This document shows positions 26,301 through 38,759 of a stretch of DNA of 64,000 nucleotides, piece after piece (position 1 is the first letter of the stretch; each line of letters begins with the position of its first letter). Both the position numbers and the translations under genes were made by a program. The DNA is taken from contig NC_046627.1 of assembly GCF_900324465.2 (NCBI RefSeq), positions 21,477,413 to 21,541,412 on the forward strand. The letters are read 5' to 3'. Origin of the DNA: Anabas testudineus (lineage: Eukaryota; Chordata; Actinopteri; Anabantiformes; Anabantidae). Under the pieces are notes generated by a model that saw only the letters and a list, made by a program, of their open reading frames with translations, had not been told where the DNA came from and searched no databases.

Positions 26301-29300
26301 TCCACCAGTAGTATCTCTAGAGCTTGTTTATATCAGCCCTGCTCTCTCAGAAGCAGAGGAGAAAAGACCGGCTAAGCTTCTGTGACTTGCTCACCTGATC
26401 AGACCCAGCAGGAGAGAGCTAAGACTTTTAAAATAGTGCCAGAAATCAAACTGCATGTACAGGAAGAGGATCTGGAGTTTCTACAGGATGATCAATCACA
26501 TACAAAAGTACTTGGACACATGGAGTAGATGTATTCCTCTCTCCAATGTGTGAGGTTGGTTTACAGATATGTATTTTTTCCTTCAACTAATTCATTTTCC
26601 TGTCATATATCTAGTTATTAGGAAAATTACTGAACAGTTCCTCAGCTTGAGTGGATGATGCAGGACTGCATGTTTCCTTATGCACAGCAAAAACAATTTA
26701 TATGTAAGCATGGTTTCATCAAGAATAAATTCAACATAGTATGAGGTAAAATTACCTAGATAATAACTCAAACAGCTTTCATTAGGTTTGGCCAGTGGAG
26801 GACATCTCAATCAACTCATCAATCTTACCTTTTTCGTCTTTAAAAAGGTGAGCCACTTCTCCTTCTCTGTGCTCAGACCAGGGAAGACCTTGGAGTCTCT
26901 TAGCTTGATACCAGAGTGACGCAGATACAGGAGCACCGCTGATGCCAGAGGAGAACTGAGGAGGAGAAGCAAAAGAGGTGGAGATAAAGAGAGACAGAGA
27001 GATGGGACAAAGATGGCGGGGGTAAAATATGAAGAGAAAATAATCAAAAAAGGAAATACAGGGAAACAAATAAAGAAAAAAGTGAAGTGTAAGTAGTACC
27101 AAACAATAGTGCAGGTGTTAAATCACAATCGCAGTGTTAAAGACAAAATGCTTTCTTTACCTTCTGTCCTCTTCGTGCTTTGATCTGAAGCAGGAACAAA
27201 AAAAGAGACATAGAAATGTTGTTAACACCCTGCACAACAAATAACAGGTCAAAGAAGTATCCAGTTTAATTCCCTTAAGGTAAATCCAGTCCATTCAGGT
27301 GCAGCCACTGGTCTGAGAAACAAAACGCAAAGCCACAGTCATGTGATGCCAATCATCTTCTGTGTGTATAAAGTCAAAGGCGTAAATGTCATGTGGTTTT
27401 CAGAAATGGTGATGACCTTTGTTATGAGCTTCTTCTGTTGCTTTGTAACAACTGTTTTATTGAGCCCCTAACAACCACTGTCGACACTGTCGCCAGGTAT
27501 GTCTGGTTCAAAAGTGTCTGTGTGTAAGAGCCATGTGTTAAGCTAAACATTAGTTGTTAACAGGTGGAATTAAACCCTTTAATCCATTTGGTTCTTTTTT
27601 AGATAAAAGAGTAAAAATATGCAAATAATTCACAAGGTTGTTTATTTGGACATCATTTGCATAAAGGTGAGTCAACTTGTCCAGAAAATGAGCATTTACC
27701 ATGAATCTAAAGTTGGTACAATTTTATAGTTTTTGGAAACAGGTGATCAAGTGAGTCACACACTTACAGTATCTCCCAAAGGGCGGTGGCCTGTTTGTCC
27801 ACAACCTGTTTCTCCTTCACTGGGTCTCCATCGATGTGCCGCAGGTCTCCTTCTCCAAAAAGACAGCCAAGACCCATCATCTGCTTGTTCCTACAAAAAC
27901 ACAACTCTAACAGGTTAATTTTTCTTGTATGGTCATAATTTTTTCCTAAACAGACGTTCAGACAACACTAACGTCCACTGAACAACTCCCAGTATTAATA
28001 ATTAACACTAAACAGACGTTATGTACCTATAGTCTTGTATCTGGTCTTGGATGTCTGGCAGCACTTGTTGCTGCAGCTCAGATAAAGGTCCTCTGATGTC
28101 CTCCTGGGCATGAAGTCTACTTTCTGAGAAGATGAGGGACAGGGACAAACATTAAGTCAGTGAATACAGACTTCTCAAATCAACTGTGCAGCCACAGTTT
28201 ATAGTTACATAAACAAAATACATCGAGCTGAATGACTCTTGTAAAAATGAAGACCTCAGTTACCAATTATGTTAATAACTGATGACGTAATGATGATTAA
28301 CTGAAAGTTAAAAATAATCATGGAAGGTAGTAAGTCAAGAAGACTTTAGTAGTCAAAAGACATCTCTTACCTATGTCTGTGAGATACGCCTCTCGCACTT
28401 TGATTTTCAAGGGCTACAAGTGAAACAAACAAAATTGAAAATAAATATTAATTTCAGTGTTGTCTTTCAATATTTAAACTGTTAAGATGTGTCTAAATTA
28501 AAAATGTACAGTTTCTAAATTCAACAGGCTCTGTGATGTAGTTTCCCCTGTGGTCCAGTAGAGGGTGCTCTTAAAAATCTGATTGACCTATTGAATCTAC
28601 TGACAAATCAAATCACAGTTGATGACAACTCAGATGCACCTGAAATCTTTGTGTTTAGACAGTAAATGTCAGCGTTCTGACCACTGACTCATGGACAGGG
28701 TGGGCTGCAATCTGCTCTTAAATTAGTTCAAACTAATAATGTGGTTGTTGGAATTCAAACATAACTTTTTGAAAATATGGTGAATACACAGAGAAATAAG
28801 AGAGTAAGACTACTGAGATAGGTTGGTACGTACAGCATCCGGGTCCAGGAAATGAGAGCAGATCTGAGGGGCAAGTGTGCGTGCATCTTTAGTAGTGGAG
28901 CCCAGGTAAGCCTCCACTGACAGGTAGAACAGCTGTAGTAGACACACACACATAATCCAGATATACATACTGCAAAGCTGTAAATCAATACTGATGCTAA
29001 GCTCAGCATTAAGGTACAACAATAAAACAATTATCAAATAATTGTAGAATAACAAGTATAATAGTTGATATAGTTGATTGAAAATACAGGAGAGCAATTC
29101 AAGCTCCTTATCTAATTACTTTTGTAACTTAGAATATGACATAGACAGACCAGAGGGTTGGGGTCCAGAAGCTGGGTGAAGACATATCGCATGAACACCA
29201 TCATGTGAGCAGGCCGTGACTTTAATAATTCAATGTCCTGGAACGGACCGTCCATCTGAGACAAAGTCAGAGAAAAATATTACCAACTGTGCAGCTTAAT

Positions 29301-32300
29301 TATCAGACACGTCTGTGTTCTGATAAAATACTTTCTCATGAGCATTGTTCCAACAGCAAACTCAATATCCATTCTGTAGAATAATTACCAGGTGATCTAA
29401 TTGCTTGATTGAGAGGAGGTGTGGCTTAGACTGAGGCTCTGGTGTTGTGTGTTATCAGGCAGCTTTTGTGCTGCAGCCAAAAACAGGTAGAAAGTTTGCA
29501 AAACGCTAGTTGCCCCCATGAGGCATCGAGAAAGGGACGAAAATCTGGGAGACTGTGTCGGCAGCTTCAGCTAAAACTGAGTTTTGTTATTTGTTAATAC
29601 AGTGATTCTTCTGAGTTTATGAAATACATTGACAGGGAAAATGTCCCTGTTATATATTATCTCAGAAACATAAGAACGTATCATCTTTAACCTAATGAAA
29701 AAAATCTATCATCTATGATAAAACTGCATCAGTTCAACAGCAAAAATTGTCGTGCAAGGTAAAAAGGTGGAAAGAGCTACAGTGCAGGAAAAGGATGAAA
29801 ACATTTTGTCAGCAAAAGAAAGACTGAAAATCACATCAGTGTGGATCGATTTAAGTCTGAAAGGCCCTTCTCACCTCATTAAATGCATAGCCATCATATT
29901 CTTCATCCTCTTCCTCAGGGCCAATGATCTGAGCCTTTCCGCCCTGTGAGCACAAAAACAGGCACATTTCATGAAGTGGAAACCATTTGGTCAGAGAACA
30001 GTGACAGCAGGTCCAAGCACATCTACTATTTTACTACAGAGGATGGTGTGAAATTAATGAGGCAAAGGCTGTGATCAAAATCTTTTCAGTCACATATATT
30101 TTAGACATGGCGATGAGTGACAAATGTAGAGGAACAGATGAAGAGGAGAGAACAGAGCAACATCTCTGAATAGTCAAATAATGTTTGTCCTGGAGTTTCA
30201 GAAATATGCAGAATATGATTCAGCCAGTGTGTTGACATTTTGCTGATTTCCTATTTAAGTAAATAATTAATAAAGTTTATTTACATTTGATTTGGTTACT
30301 TTGACATGAAATAATAATGACACATTAAACAATAAAACACTGATTGACCATGTCCTCTGTTTACAGCAGGACACAGTAACTGTGCTTTTTCACACTGCAG
30401 GTGGCATCATATATATAAAATTGTGCATGTGCACGTGTCCATCTCACCGATTCAGGCAGGGTTTGTGTGTCGGAGCCCTGGCGTCTGTGTAGAGCTGTCC
30501 TGAAGGAGGGTGAGGGGGAGGAGTGGGGACTCTCATAGGCCTGGTGAGGAGGAGCGAGGGAGGGAGGACGAGTGGGGGGGCGTGATGAGTGGGACCATCA
30601 CATACAAAGAAACACACGCATACAATCGCACCAGTTCATGACAACACAAGACAGCACAGCCTACCTCCATGTCTCCTTCGCTTGAGTCCACTGATAGTCG
30701 ACCTGCCAAAGCACAGAGCAGTTCAGAGCCACTTGTACAAAATCTTTTATATTAAATAAATTAATATTAAATGTATTATTTTTTTAGGGCAGGTGGCCTC
30801 AGAGGTCGGTAATCTAAGACCTTGTATTCCATAAGAGAAAACCAATTTTAAACTATTGTGATAAAGTGAGTTTACTAATGCCACTGACAGATCTAATCAC
30901 AGTGCAGTGCACAACAAAAGCTCTGTGGTGCTGAATTAAACAGGTAACTGAGAAACAAACCTTCTCCTGCCATGACGTAGTTTGTGACTGGTTCTGATCG
31001 CGTTCCCTCCTGGAAAAGCAACATCAGCAAATTCTTAGCAAAGGCTTTAACAAGAACATACAAGTGTGCAATTCAAATTACCCATGGTGCAATTGGAATT
31101 GTAATTTTTTTTCCATTTAAGATTGTTGCAGTACAATGCACATTCTCTGCTGCTGTAACGTGGAAATTTCCCCACTGTGGGCTGAATAAAGGCTTCTATT
31201 ACATATAATGTCATGATTAAATGTGGATTCATTGTTTTTTAAGACAATTTTGGGCAGTGAAACAGACACCTGCTGTATGCCAGTAAAACTAAATGTTAAA
31301 TATAAAGTGGAGTTCTCTGTAAAAACAGAAGCTACATAAGGTAAAAAGTCTGTCTCCTCACCAGATCTTGCTGAATCTTGACCCTGACTTGGTGAGCCCT
31401 CCTCTTGGCACTTTCAATGCGCTCCTCCAGTGACGCTGACGGATTTCTCAACCGCTCCTCCATCAGGTCCTGTTATCAACAGTAGAATTTAACTACAAAA
31501 CTTGATTGTCATTGATTATGAAGGAATCATGGTACAATAACACAGTCAGACACAAGACAAACCAGAAGCAAGAAGAGTCCGATAACTCATCTGAACACAA
31601 ACCTGTAGTTCAGCCTCTTCCTGCTCCAGCATTTTCCTGAGTATCTCAGAGGCATGTTTCTGTACTTCTGGGTCCTAAAAGAACAAAACAACCACAACAA
31701 CTGTCAATTTGATGCTGTATATGAAATTATGTGCAATATCTCTAAAACATATACCTACGCCAGCCAGGTAATATCAATATTATTGTACCTGTAGTGGTTT
31801 GGGTCCAGTGATTCTTTGTGAAGTGGTACTACTCAATCCAGAAGGCAGGGGTGGAGGTGGAGGAGGTGGGATGTCCCCACCCACAGACATTTTCTGATTG
31901 GATGTGAGGTCAGTAGGGAGGGGCTCTAATGGCAATGAGGAGGATGAGGGGGGCGGGCCTTGTAGCGTCATGGCGACATACGGTCCAGCTACGAGACAGA
32001 GAGACGTGGGACAAGGTAAAATATAAATACAGCAACAAACCAAATATATTAAATCAAATCAGGACAGGAGTGACACTTCAAACTCAAACTCACATTTGAT
32101 TAGTTTTACCACTTCCTGGTGGGACATGGAGGACACCAGGGAGCCATTAACCTGTGAGAGAAGAAGAACATGACAAAAAAACCTCATTCAGCAACAATAA
32201 AAACAGCAAGTAACTCACATTCAGCATCTGTTACACAAAGTAGTAAAAACCTTTATGATGCGGTCTCCTTCTTGGACCCCCGCCTTGACTGCTGCTCCAC

Positions 32301-34141
32301 CTGTAAAGAGGAAGAAAGTTTTAAAGTCATCGGTGTAAAACAACAGGATACAATAATAACACTAAGACTGTGTCTCACCTGGTCGGACATTCTGCACTAG
32401 CTTGATTCTCTCTCCACACACTGTGAAGCCGAAGCCTCGTTGGTCCTTCTGCACGACTACGCATCGCTGGACAAGACCAGGACCTGGGAGATGAGGACAG
32501 GAGGATGTAAAGGGTGACTGGGGGATTTTAAATTCTATTAAAATTGATCACAAAACCATCACATTTACCCGTACTCTCAACAGCGACGTCAGGTGTCAGC
32601 TCCCTCTGTTGTGGGGCAGGAGATTTCCGCTCCGAGTCCCCGATAGTCAGACTGCTCAGCCTGGGTTTGAAGGATAGGAGAGACTTTAGAATAAGACTTC
32701 ACTTAACAGGTTGACTGAGAAAACGCTCTGGTTGGTTGAAGTATTAAAAGGGGGCAACAAAAGGGAACAAATACAGAGATGGACGATACTTGAAGGAAAC
32801 ATGGATTAAAAGTGATGGAAAAGGACCAAGAAGTAAGAAATAAAACTGACAACAGGATGCAATGCAGTAAGATAGGTGGAGGTGGGAGTCAGGAGAAGCT
32901 GATTCAAGAAAGGCAACAGGTCAGATGTGGGGAGAAGATGTATGTAGTATATAAACAGCATATGAAGCAACAAGAAAGTGGTCAACGTAGAAACTCACCA
33001 AGCGGCAAAAGGGCTGCAAGTGAAGCATGACAGTTAAGCAGGAAAAACAGGGAAAGGAGACAGAGAGAGAGAAAAGACATTCAGAATACAGACCAATCTC
33101 TAGGCACATGGACACAGAGCGACTGACTGAATCATCCCTGTGCTCTTTACACTCACTAGAAGCAGCCATGGCTTCTGAAAGCAAATCTATTTGAGCATGT
33201 ATGATGCAAGAACAGACAGCATAAGCACTGAAGCCATTTGGTATTATTCCAGAGGTCAAATGACTGGTTGGCTTAAAGGAACAACACACAGAATATTCAA
33301 TGATATGTAGTGGTTCACTAATATCTGGGGAAACTCTTCATGATTCATATTCAGTCCTACTTTGAGGACAGTTGTAACTTATTGTTCAGGCTAAAGAATG
33401 AACTGAAGTAGGAGGTAAAGTTAGTTCAGTGGTGCTTCTTGTTTATAAAGATGAATCTGAATTGTTGCAACACAGTTTAATCACAATTTTTATTTTTTTT
33501 TGGTATCCATTTCTTTTGGCTCATAGGTGTCATTAACCCCAGACCCTGACATAAGCTCTCACTGCACAGCTGTCCTACCTGAACAGGTTGGCGTTTTTCT
33601 GATTGGCCGCCCTGCCGTCACATGACACACACAGACACAGCAGTGGGAAGTTAATGTGCACATGCACAAGAACACACAGAGGGGAAAAAAGTTGACAGCA
33701 GGAGAAACAGGAAAGACACATAATCAAGACAAAGAGGCATCAGACAAAGGATCACGGAGTCACAGTGAGGGTCTACGTGGTCAATGTGGTAATGAACTGC
33801 ACTACAGACACAATAGGTGAACAGTCAACATGAGATGACATTCAGGCAACGAACAGACACTGGAAAAGATATTTTACCTAAAATTGGTTTTGAGTAAGAC
33901 TTTGTTATGCAATATGCTTCACACAGTTTTATCACCTGCCAGTAAACAGCTTGAGTGACTGGTTTTTCCAGCACCCAGACTGGATCACAATCAGATAAAA
34001 ATCATATCAACACACCGATCTGAGAGTTCTGCCTTTGTAAGCAAGGTTTTACGATTAAGCACAGAAACTGAAACTGTCTGAGTGTATTGGGACGTGTGGC
34101 TCGTACCTGTCCAGTGTGGAGGTGGGCTGGCGTAGACTCAT
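17165..34141 (-). CDS. arhgef11: PDZ-RhoGEF (Rho guanine nucleotide exchange factor 11)
   Basis: Forty-one exons join in phase to 1,429 residues: 34107-34141, 32569-32660, 32379-32483, 32251-32300, 32094-32151, 31789-31988, 31603-31674, 31362-31469, 30961-31009, 30666-30703, 30448-30540, 29875-29943, 29151-29255, 28834-28932, 28371-28413, 28027-28123, 27768-27890, 27161-27184, 26829-26955, 25925-26018, 25712-25741, 25403-25532, 25101-25307, 24877-24924, 24471-24619, 24230-24370, 22886-22962, 22642-22767, 21125-21242, 20894-21042, 20730-20805, 20471-20644, 20240-20321, 20076-20156, 19429-19469, 19169-19318, 18843-19076, 18289-18399, 17792-18093, 17307-17439, 17165-17214. Domains: PDZ about 45-122 (GLVQRCVVVQKDQRGFGFTV), which binds plexin-B and similar C-termini; proline-rich linker; RGS-like 320-500, the Galpha12/13 contact; DH 740-930 (LQLKDMLVSEMQRLTKYPLL), which exchanges GDP on RhoA; PH 953-1090; helical C-terminus (DEIFHTIEGL). 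The start MSLRQPTSTLDR matches human MSVRLPQSIDR. The protein couples G12/13 and plexin signals to RhoA at the membrane. Intact; minor exon choices may differ. Confidence 0.95.
21755..22522. mobile_element. DNA transposon with terminal inverted repeats, TA-flanked
   Basis: It begins cagtagcaagaaaaagtatg and ends, as its reverse complement, CAGTGGCAAGGAAAAGTATG. These are near-identical inverted repeats of about 28 bases, each next to TA, the target site of Tc1/mariner elements. The 768-base interior has no long open frame and looks like decayed transposase DNA. It lies in an arhgef11 intron. Confidence 0.8.
22605..22634. repeat. (TG)n microsatellite
   Basis: About fifteen TG units immediately before the donor side of an arhgef11 exon (donor at 22,636-22,641), so close that length changes might touch splicing. 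Confidence 0.95.
23345..23382. repeat. (AAAAC)n short tandem repeat
   Basis: Repeated aaaac units in an arhgef11 intron, just left of a larger interspersed repeat. Confidence 0.85.
23400..24090. repeat. interspersed teleost repeat, class undetermined
   Basis: The blocks gattccagacttcttcaatt, ccccagatctgtgcctcgat, gtggactccactatagatac and caatgatcagtggaaacaag belong to a dispersed repeat I recognise from many fish genomes. It lies inside the arhgef11 intron between 22,962 and 24,230. There is no intact open frame. I could not see clear terminal repeats, so I leave the class open. Confidence 0.6.
32999..33013 (-). other. arhgef11: candidate 15-base microexon of arhgef11
   Basis: On the minus strand the bases CCCTTTTGCCGCTTG are bounded by TTCACTTGCAG and GTGAGTTT, both good splice sites. 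The length is a multiple of three. Inclusion between the first two coding exons would keep frame and turn ..LDR-LSSL.. into ..LDS-PFAAW-LSSL... There is no support from other species that I can recall. Confidence 0.25.
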
Positions 34142-35259
34142 GTCTGCAGCCTTGTGACACTCCTCCTCTTTGTGGTGCTGAATCACAACTGTCACTAGGC
34201 CTCTTTCATCATCATCACCAACACCATCATCATCGTCTTTTTCCTCTTCAGTGTTCAGTCCACACAATGGAGCTCTCTGCTGTGCTTTGATCAGAAATTC
34301 AAGCCACTGGGAAGCTGTTTCAGATCAGACAGCGTGATCTTCATGTTCCCGTCCACCCAAGTGGTTCCAGTTGGGTGTCAGTAGGATTATAAAAGAAAGT
34401 GCTGCTAAATCTAACATTCAAATCTGACTGATCTTCTTAGTGTCCTCTTTACTGGGCTACAATAGTGGTTAAAAAGAAATGCACTGTTGGTGGCTTGATG
34501 CAGTGGTTGAGCTGTAGTGGAAAATGCATAAAGGACAGTCTGCTTCCTCAAAATTCATCAATCATGAATGAGTGGCTGATATGTCTCGCTGTGCCGCAGG
34601 AGGTCAACAACAGCCCTGCCTTTCAGAGTCTGTCTAAATAATCGGATGAATTGAAGATCAAAGTCCAATGTAGCTGCTTCAATATGCATACCTGATGTCC
34701 AGGTGTCAGCACAGTGTTTCCTTGAATTATATGTAGTGAAGCTTGCTGTGAAATAATGCTACTACCCAAAGGCTTACACACAGACACAGACTTGTTTACA
34801 TGTGTGGGTTTAAAGAGCTGTGCCAACCTAAATAATCCCACACACGCTAAGTACTATTTTAGTGTGGCTGTTTTCCCAGTCATATGCAAAGTGATTTTAA
34901 ATGTGATCTGTATCTGTAGGTCGCTAATGCAAACTGCTCCATCCACAGAAAAAACACCACTGTCTGCCAAATAAAAGCCAATGTCTCCGCAACCTTCACT
35001 TCTACCTAGTAAACTATCTGTAACTGGAGGAAATGTAAATGCTACTACACTGTAAACAACAGCCAGCACAAGTTTGGCTTTACATTAAGGTTATTCGCCA
35101 TCAAGCCAGCTAGCTAGCTAATTAGCAGGTTGCTCTGGATTAGCCAGCTTCCTAAAATGAAAGCACTGTGCAGAATATGAGCTAAAGGTGCTTCTCGATG
35201 TTGAGTTTCACTTGTCTGATAAGCTAACTAAAACAGTGATTGCCATCTAAAGTGGCCTG

Positions 35260-35640
35260 CTCTATCCAGCTAGTGTTAGCTTGCTGACGCTAGCTCTACG
35301 GATGGGCCGACGTCCATCCACGGCATGGCGTGGTTCTCTCCCCGGCCGAAAGCGCTGCGTCTTCGCCTCTCCGCTCCGCCACGAGTCGCTCCTTTGAAGG
35401 AGGCTAGCTAACCGGCTATGTCTGCAGGATGAGCGCCCAGCATGGGTCGAGCTGCTTGGGAGGAGATGTGAAAGAGGTCGAAGCGGTGTCCGCCCATTCA
35501 AATCCCAGCTCCAAACACCCCGGAGTCCTGTTTTCGTGCAAATTCAAAGCAAAAGCTGCATGTTAGCCTGCTAGTTAGCTAGCTAGCTAGGTGAATACGG
35601 TTCCAGTAAGGCTCCACCTCGGGTCTCCTTTCAAAGCCCA
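35260..35640 (-). promoter_or_regulatory. arhgef11: arhgef11 promoter / first noncoding exon region
   Basis: GC- and CpG-rich island (for example ccccggccgaaagcgctgcg near 35,341), about 1.1 kb upstream of the arhgef11 start codon, in otherwise AT-rich DNA. A short (TAGC)n run lies near 35,573-35,594. The exact start site is not visible. Confidence 0.5.
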
Positions 35641-36639
35641 GGGGTGAATGTGGACTTGCTTCCTTTTGCTGTGGTTTGGCGAGACACCCAGCTGCACTTC
35701 CAGTCCTCCTGTGCGTGTTTATGTCCTGGCTCGGTGGCAGTTCTTACCCTAATGCTCTCTACTGTGTTGTTATCCTTCAGTGTTGACTGGCTGCCGAGCG
35801 GACCTCACACGTCCAGAGCGGAACAGCGCCCCCCGTGTGGCCACACGGTGTTACTGCAGAGGGAGAAGATGTCATGGAGCACTTCTCACTGTCATCAGCT
35901 GTGACTGAGCCAACGTGATGTGTAGTGAGTGCAACAAAATGAAACGATGTTACAACAACCCAACGTGTGAAACTGGATCTAAAAGTATCTACAAAGCTGT
36001 GCTCTGTGTAAATATCCAGAGAGATGCTGTGCTGCAGAAAACCCCATGTGGTGCTTCTGCATGTTTTTGTTTACTTACTGAATCATGACCTGCAAATATA
36101 TTATTTTATGTTAAGCAACTAATCATCACTTGTGCAGTCAGTTGGTTTAAGTCACACAATATGGTTATGACACTCAGCCAGAGTTGGCTTTAAGGGGTGT
36201 GGGAGACTCTGAAGTGAGCTGGAGGAAAGCTCTTTAGTTTATTTGCCATAAGATAAACTGCATTTGTTTTTAGTTAATTTAGATTATTGTGTAGAGATCT
36301 GTATCCCCGCCGACATGGGGCGAGAGAGAAACTTTACACCGACTGTGGTTCACTGTGGTAAAATATGTCACTTGTTTATGTCACTAAATGTAAATGTTAT
36401 GGTGTGATGTCGTGATATTCAGCCACAGAGACGCGTCCTAATAATGCACTACTAACATACTGATCAATCGCAGTCATTTCCTGCTCGATGGGTGCATGTG
36501 GTCACTAGATTCACAGATCTTTACCCCAGCTCTCACTCCCTCTCTCATGCAACATACCAGCACCGCTGGACACTGGACACGACCTGTGGAGCAGACCAGT
36601 TAGTTTTCTTAGCTGACGTCATATGTAACACTTTAAGAT
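35641..36639. other. spacer between divergent promoters
   Basis: Noncoding DNA between the arhgef11 promoter (-) and the first exon of the MYADM-like gene (+). Open frames here are short and coding-unlike. Confidence 0.5.
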
Positions 36640-36829
36640 GACCTCACAGCGGGGCCTGGAGAGGTTGAGCTCTTTACCAAATATAGCCAGCGGCGGGGCG
36701 TGGGGAGGCAGAGAGCTGCGCCGAGCTGCTGGATGAAAGGGAGGATGCGTCTCCGAGTACGCACGCTGCTACGGGAACTTTAGGCTTATAACAAAACCAC
36801 GAAAGCTGACTGCGAGCCTCACAATCGGT
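36640..36829 (+). promoter_or_regulatory. myadm: first noncoding exon and promoter of the MYADM-like gene
   Basis: A GC-rich stretch (agcggcggggcgtggggagg near 36,690) leads to the exon end cctcacaatcg followed by the strong donor gtaaga at 36,830. The next acceptor in register is at 38,621, just ahead of the coding exon. The GGGCGTGG box resembles an Sp/KLF site. The transcription start is inferred. Confidence 0.55.
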
Positions 36830-37426
36830 AAGATCACACTTCAGACTTACATTTGTCTCTCACAGAAGTCTGCAGTTTGCCTTTTCTTGTTGCCTATGTT
36901 TGGAACCGATCGCGATGGCACGGCCCAGGGCGCGGTATGTCCGCGATGTGTAACGGGAAACCTCGTTATCGCAGATTTAATGCGCCACACCTAGAGCTGT
37001 GTTTCACACAAAATGACCATAAAAGTAAATATATGTCCGAAGGTTTCATTCCTAGGAACTTTTTTTTAATGCTCACATCCTTGAGACAGATGCAACATTT
37101 CAGGGCCTCGTTAGTCTTAGAAGCTTTTTCACTTCCTTTTTTCATCATTCTTCACTAATAATATGAAGTAAAGTGAACTTTGAAGGCACGTCCGGTCTGA
37201 TACAGTAGCAGAGATGATTGTTTCTAGGAATCAGCACTTTGGTATGCATGGTATGCACATCTAACCAAAAAAAAAAAAAAAAAACAACAAACCAAAGTCT
37301 GGTTTCTCGTCAGCAGAGAGCAAGAGCACGAAGCCACATGCGCCACACATCTGGCCAACATCATCATTTAACCTCGACTTTAACCAACACATCCACCACG
37401 AGTGCAGCTGTGTGAAGCTTGAGTGT

Positions 37427-37430
<4 letters not shown>

Positions 37431-37470
<40 letters not shown>
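37431..37470. repeat. (GT)n microsatellite
   Basis: Twenty GT units in the 5'UTR intron of the MYADM-like gene. A run of about twenty A lies near 37,264. Confidence 0.95.
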
Positions 37471-37473
<3 letters not shown>

Positions 37474-38759
37474 CTAATAGAGTTCAGCAGAAACTCTAGG
37501 TTGAAGCTGTTGAACAGGAGTGTTTGAGTTAATGTCAAAGTCATCCAGATCATCATTTGGTTAATGCTGTTAGTGTGGGTTCCTGCAGGGCCTCCATTAG
37601 CTCTTCAGAGCTGCTTCCTGTGCGTGGGTCTCATCACTCCCTGCAGCAAATGTTGCTAATGGCTGATGAAGTTTGCAATTTTCCCCCGTTTTTATCTGCA
37701 GAATAAAGGATGCATGCATGTTAACTTTATTCATAATCTCACCTTTAAAGCAGGACATGCTGCAATACACCAACACCAGAAGTGTGATTAAAATGCACCC
37801 ACTTTATTTTCCATTAAATCATTCATATTTGTTAACATGTGTTAGAAAAGCGACCACCACCACCACCTCCCCCTGTTAAATTCATTAAATTTGTGCAAGA
37901 AGGAGAATTAGAGAATAAACCACGACCTGTATTGAGGACAGGAAATGATTGTGCACTCAGTCACCGTGTCTGTGCTTCACTAGTGCTGCGCAGTCTTTGT
38001 GAAAATAACCTCATGCAGGGACGGTTTCCGTTTCATCATATCAATATATCTTATTCATTACTATTTACTTAGTATAAGTAAATATAATAAGCAGTTCTAG
38101 GCATAAATATCTCCTGCAAAAACATACTCCATTTAAATTTGGAAGGTGTGAGTCTCAGAAAAGGCTGAAGAGTCTCATCCCACTGGCTAATTATGAAATA
38201 ACTGCTGTTCGACCACTAGAGGACACTAGAGGAACATCCAGCTGTTGAGCACACCCTGAAGGTCTCTACATGTACTTCCCCTTGCGTTTTACACTGAGGG
38301 ACTTTCCATCTCCTTCACTCCCAGTCAAGTTTGAGCAAGCAAACATCCACTTCCCGTTTACCTACACTGCACAGAATCGCAGATTGAGCAGCCAAGCAAT
38401 ATTAACCCCAGATTGCTCAGTCTTTACTAAAACACAACTTCAGTTTGAGCGCAGACATGTCAGCCACAGACGTCACCATCACACTGAGAAATCATCATTT
38501 GACAGAAATTGAGCACGTTCTGTTCACTGCATTCGTTTATTTGAGGCTATCAGGTTAAGTTAAGGTTATAGCATTTTATTTTGTTTTATAACTCTCTTCT
38601 CTATCTTTTTTTCTTTTGCAGTATATGTGACACACGCATTAACTGAGTATGTGGCAAGTGGTCCACACAGGAAATCACATCCAGTATTAAAGACCCTGCT
38701 GAAACCTCGCTGGACTTTTGAAGCCGCTTGCAGTTCCTGACTCACTCTGACATCCCATC

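Noticed and set aside
33588-33607. Second candidate microexon (20 bases) in the first arhgef11 intron.
   Set aside because: The acceptor side has no pyrimidine tract, and 20 bases would break the frame.
34142-34267. N-terminal extension of arhgef11 upstream of MSLRQPTSTLDR.
   Set aside because: The frame is open upstream, but its start would be TTG, and the family begins at the downstream ATG (human MSVRLPQSIDR).
35262-35904. Open frames on both strands in the GC-rich region near the arhgef11 promoter.
   Set aside because: CpG-rich promoter DNA has few stops by chance. There is no domain and no matching splice context.
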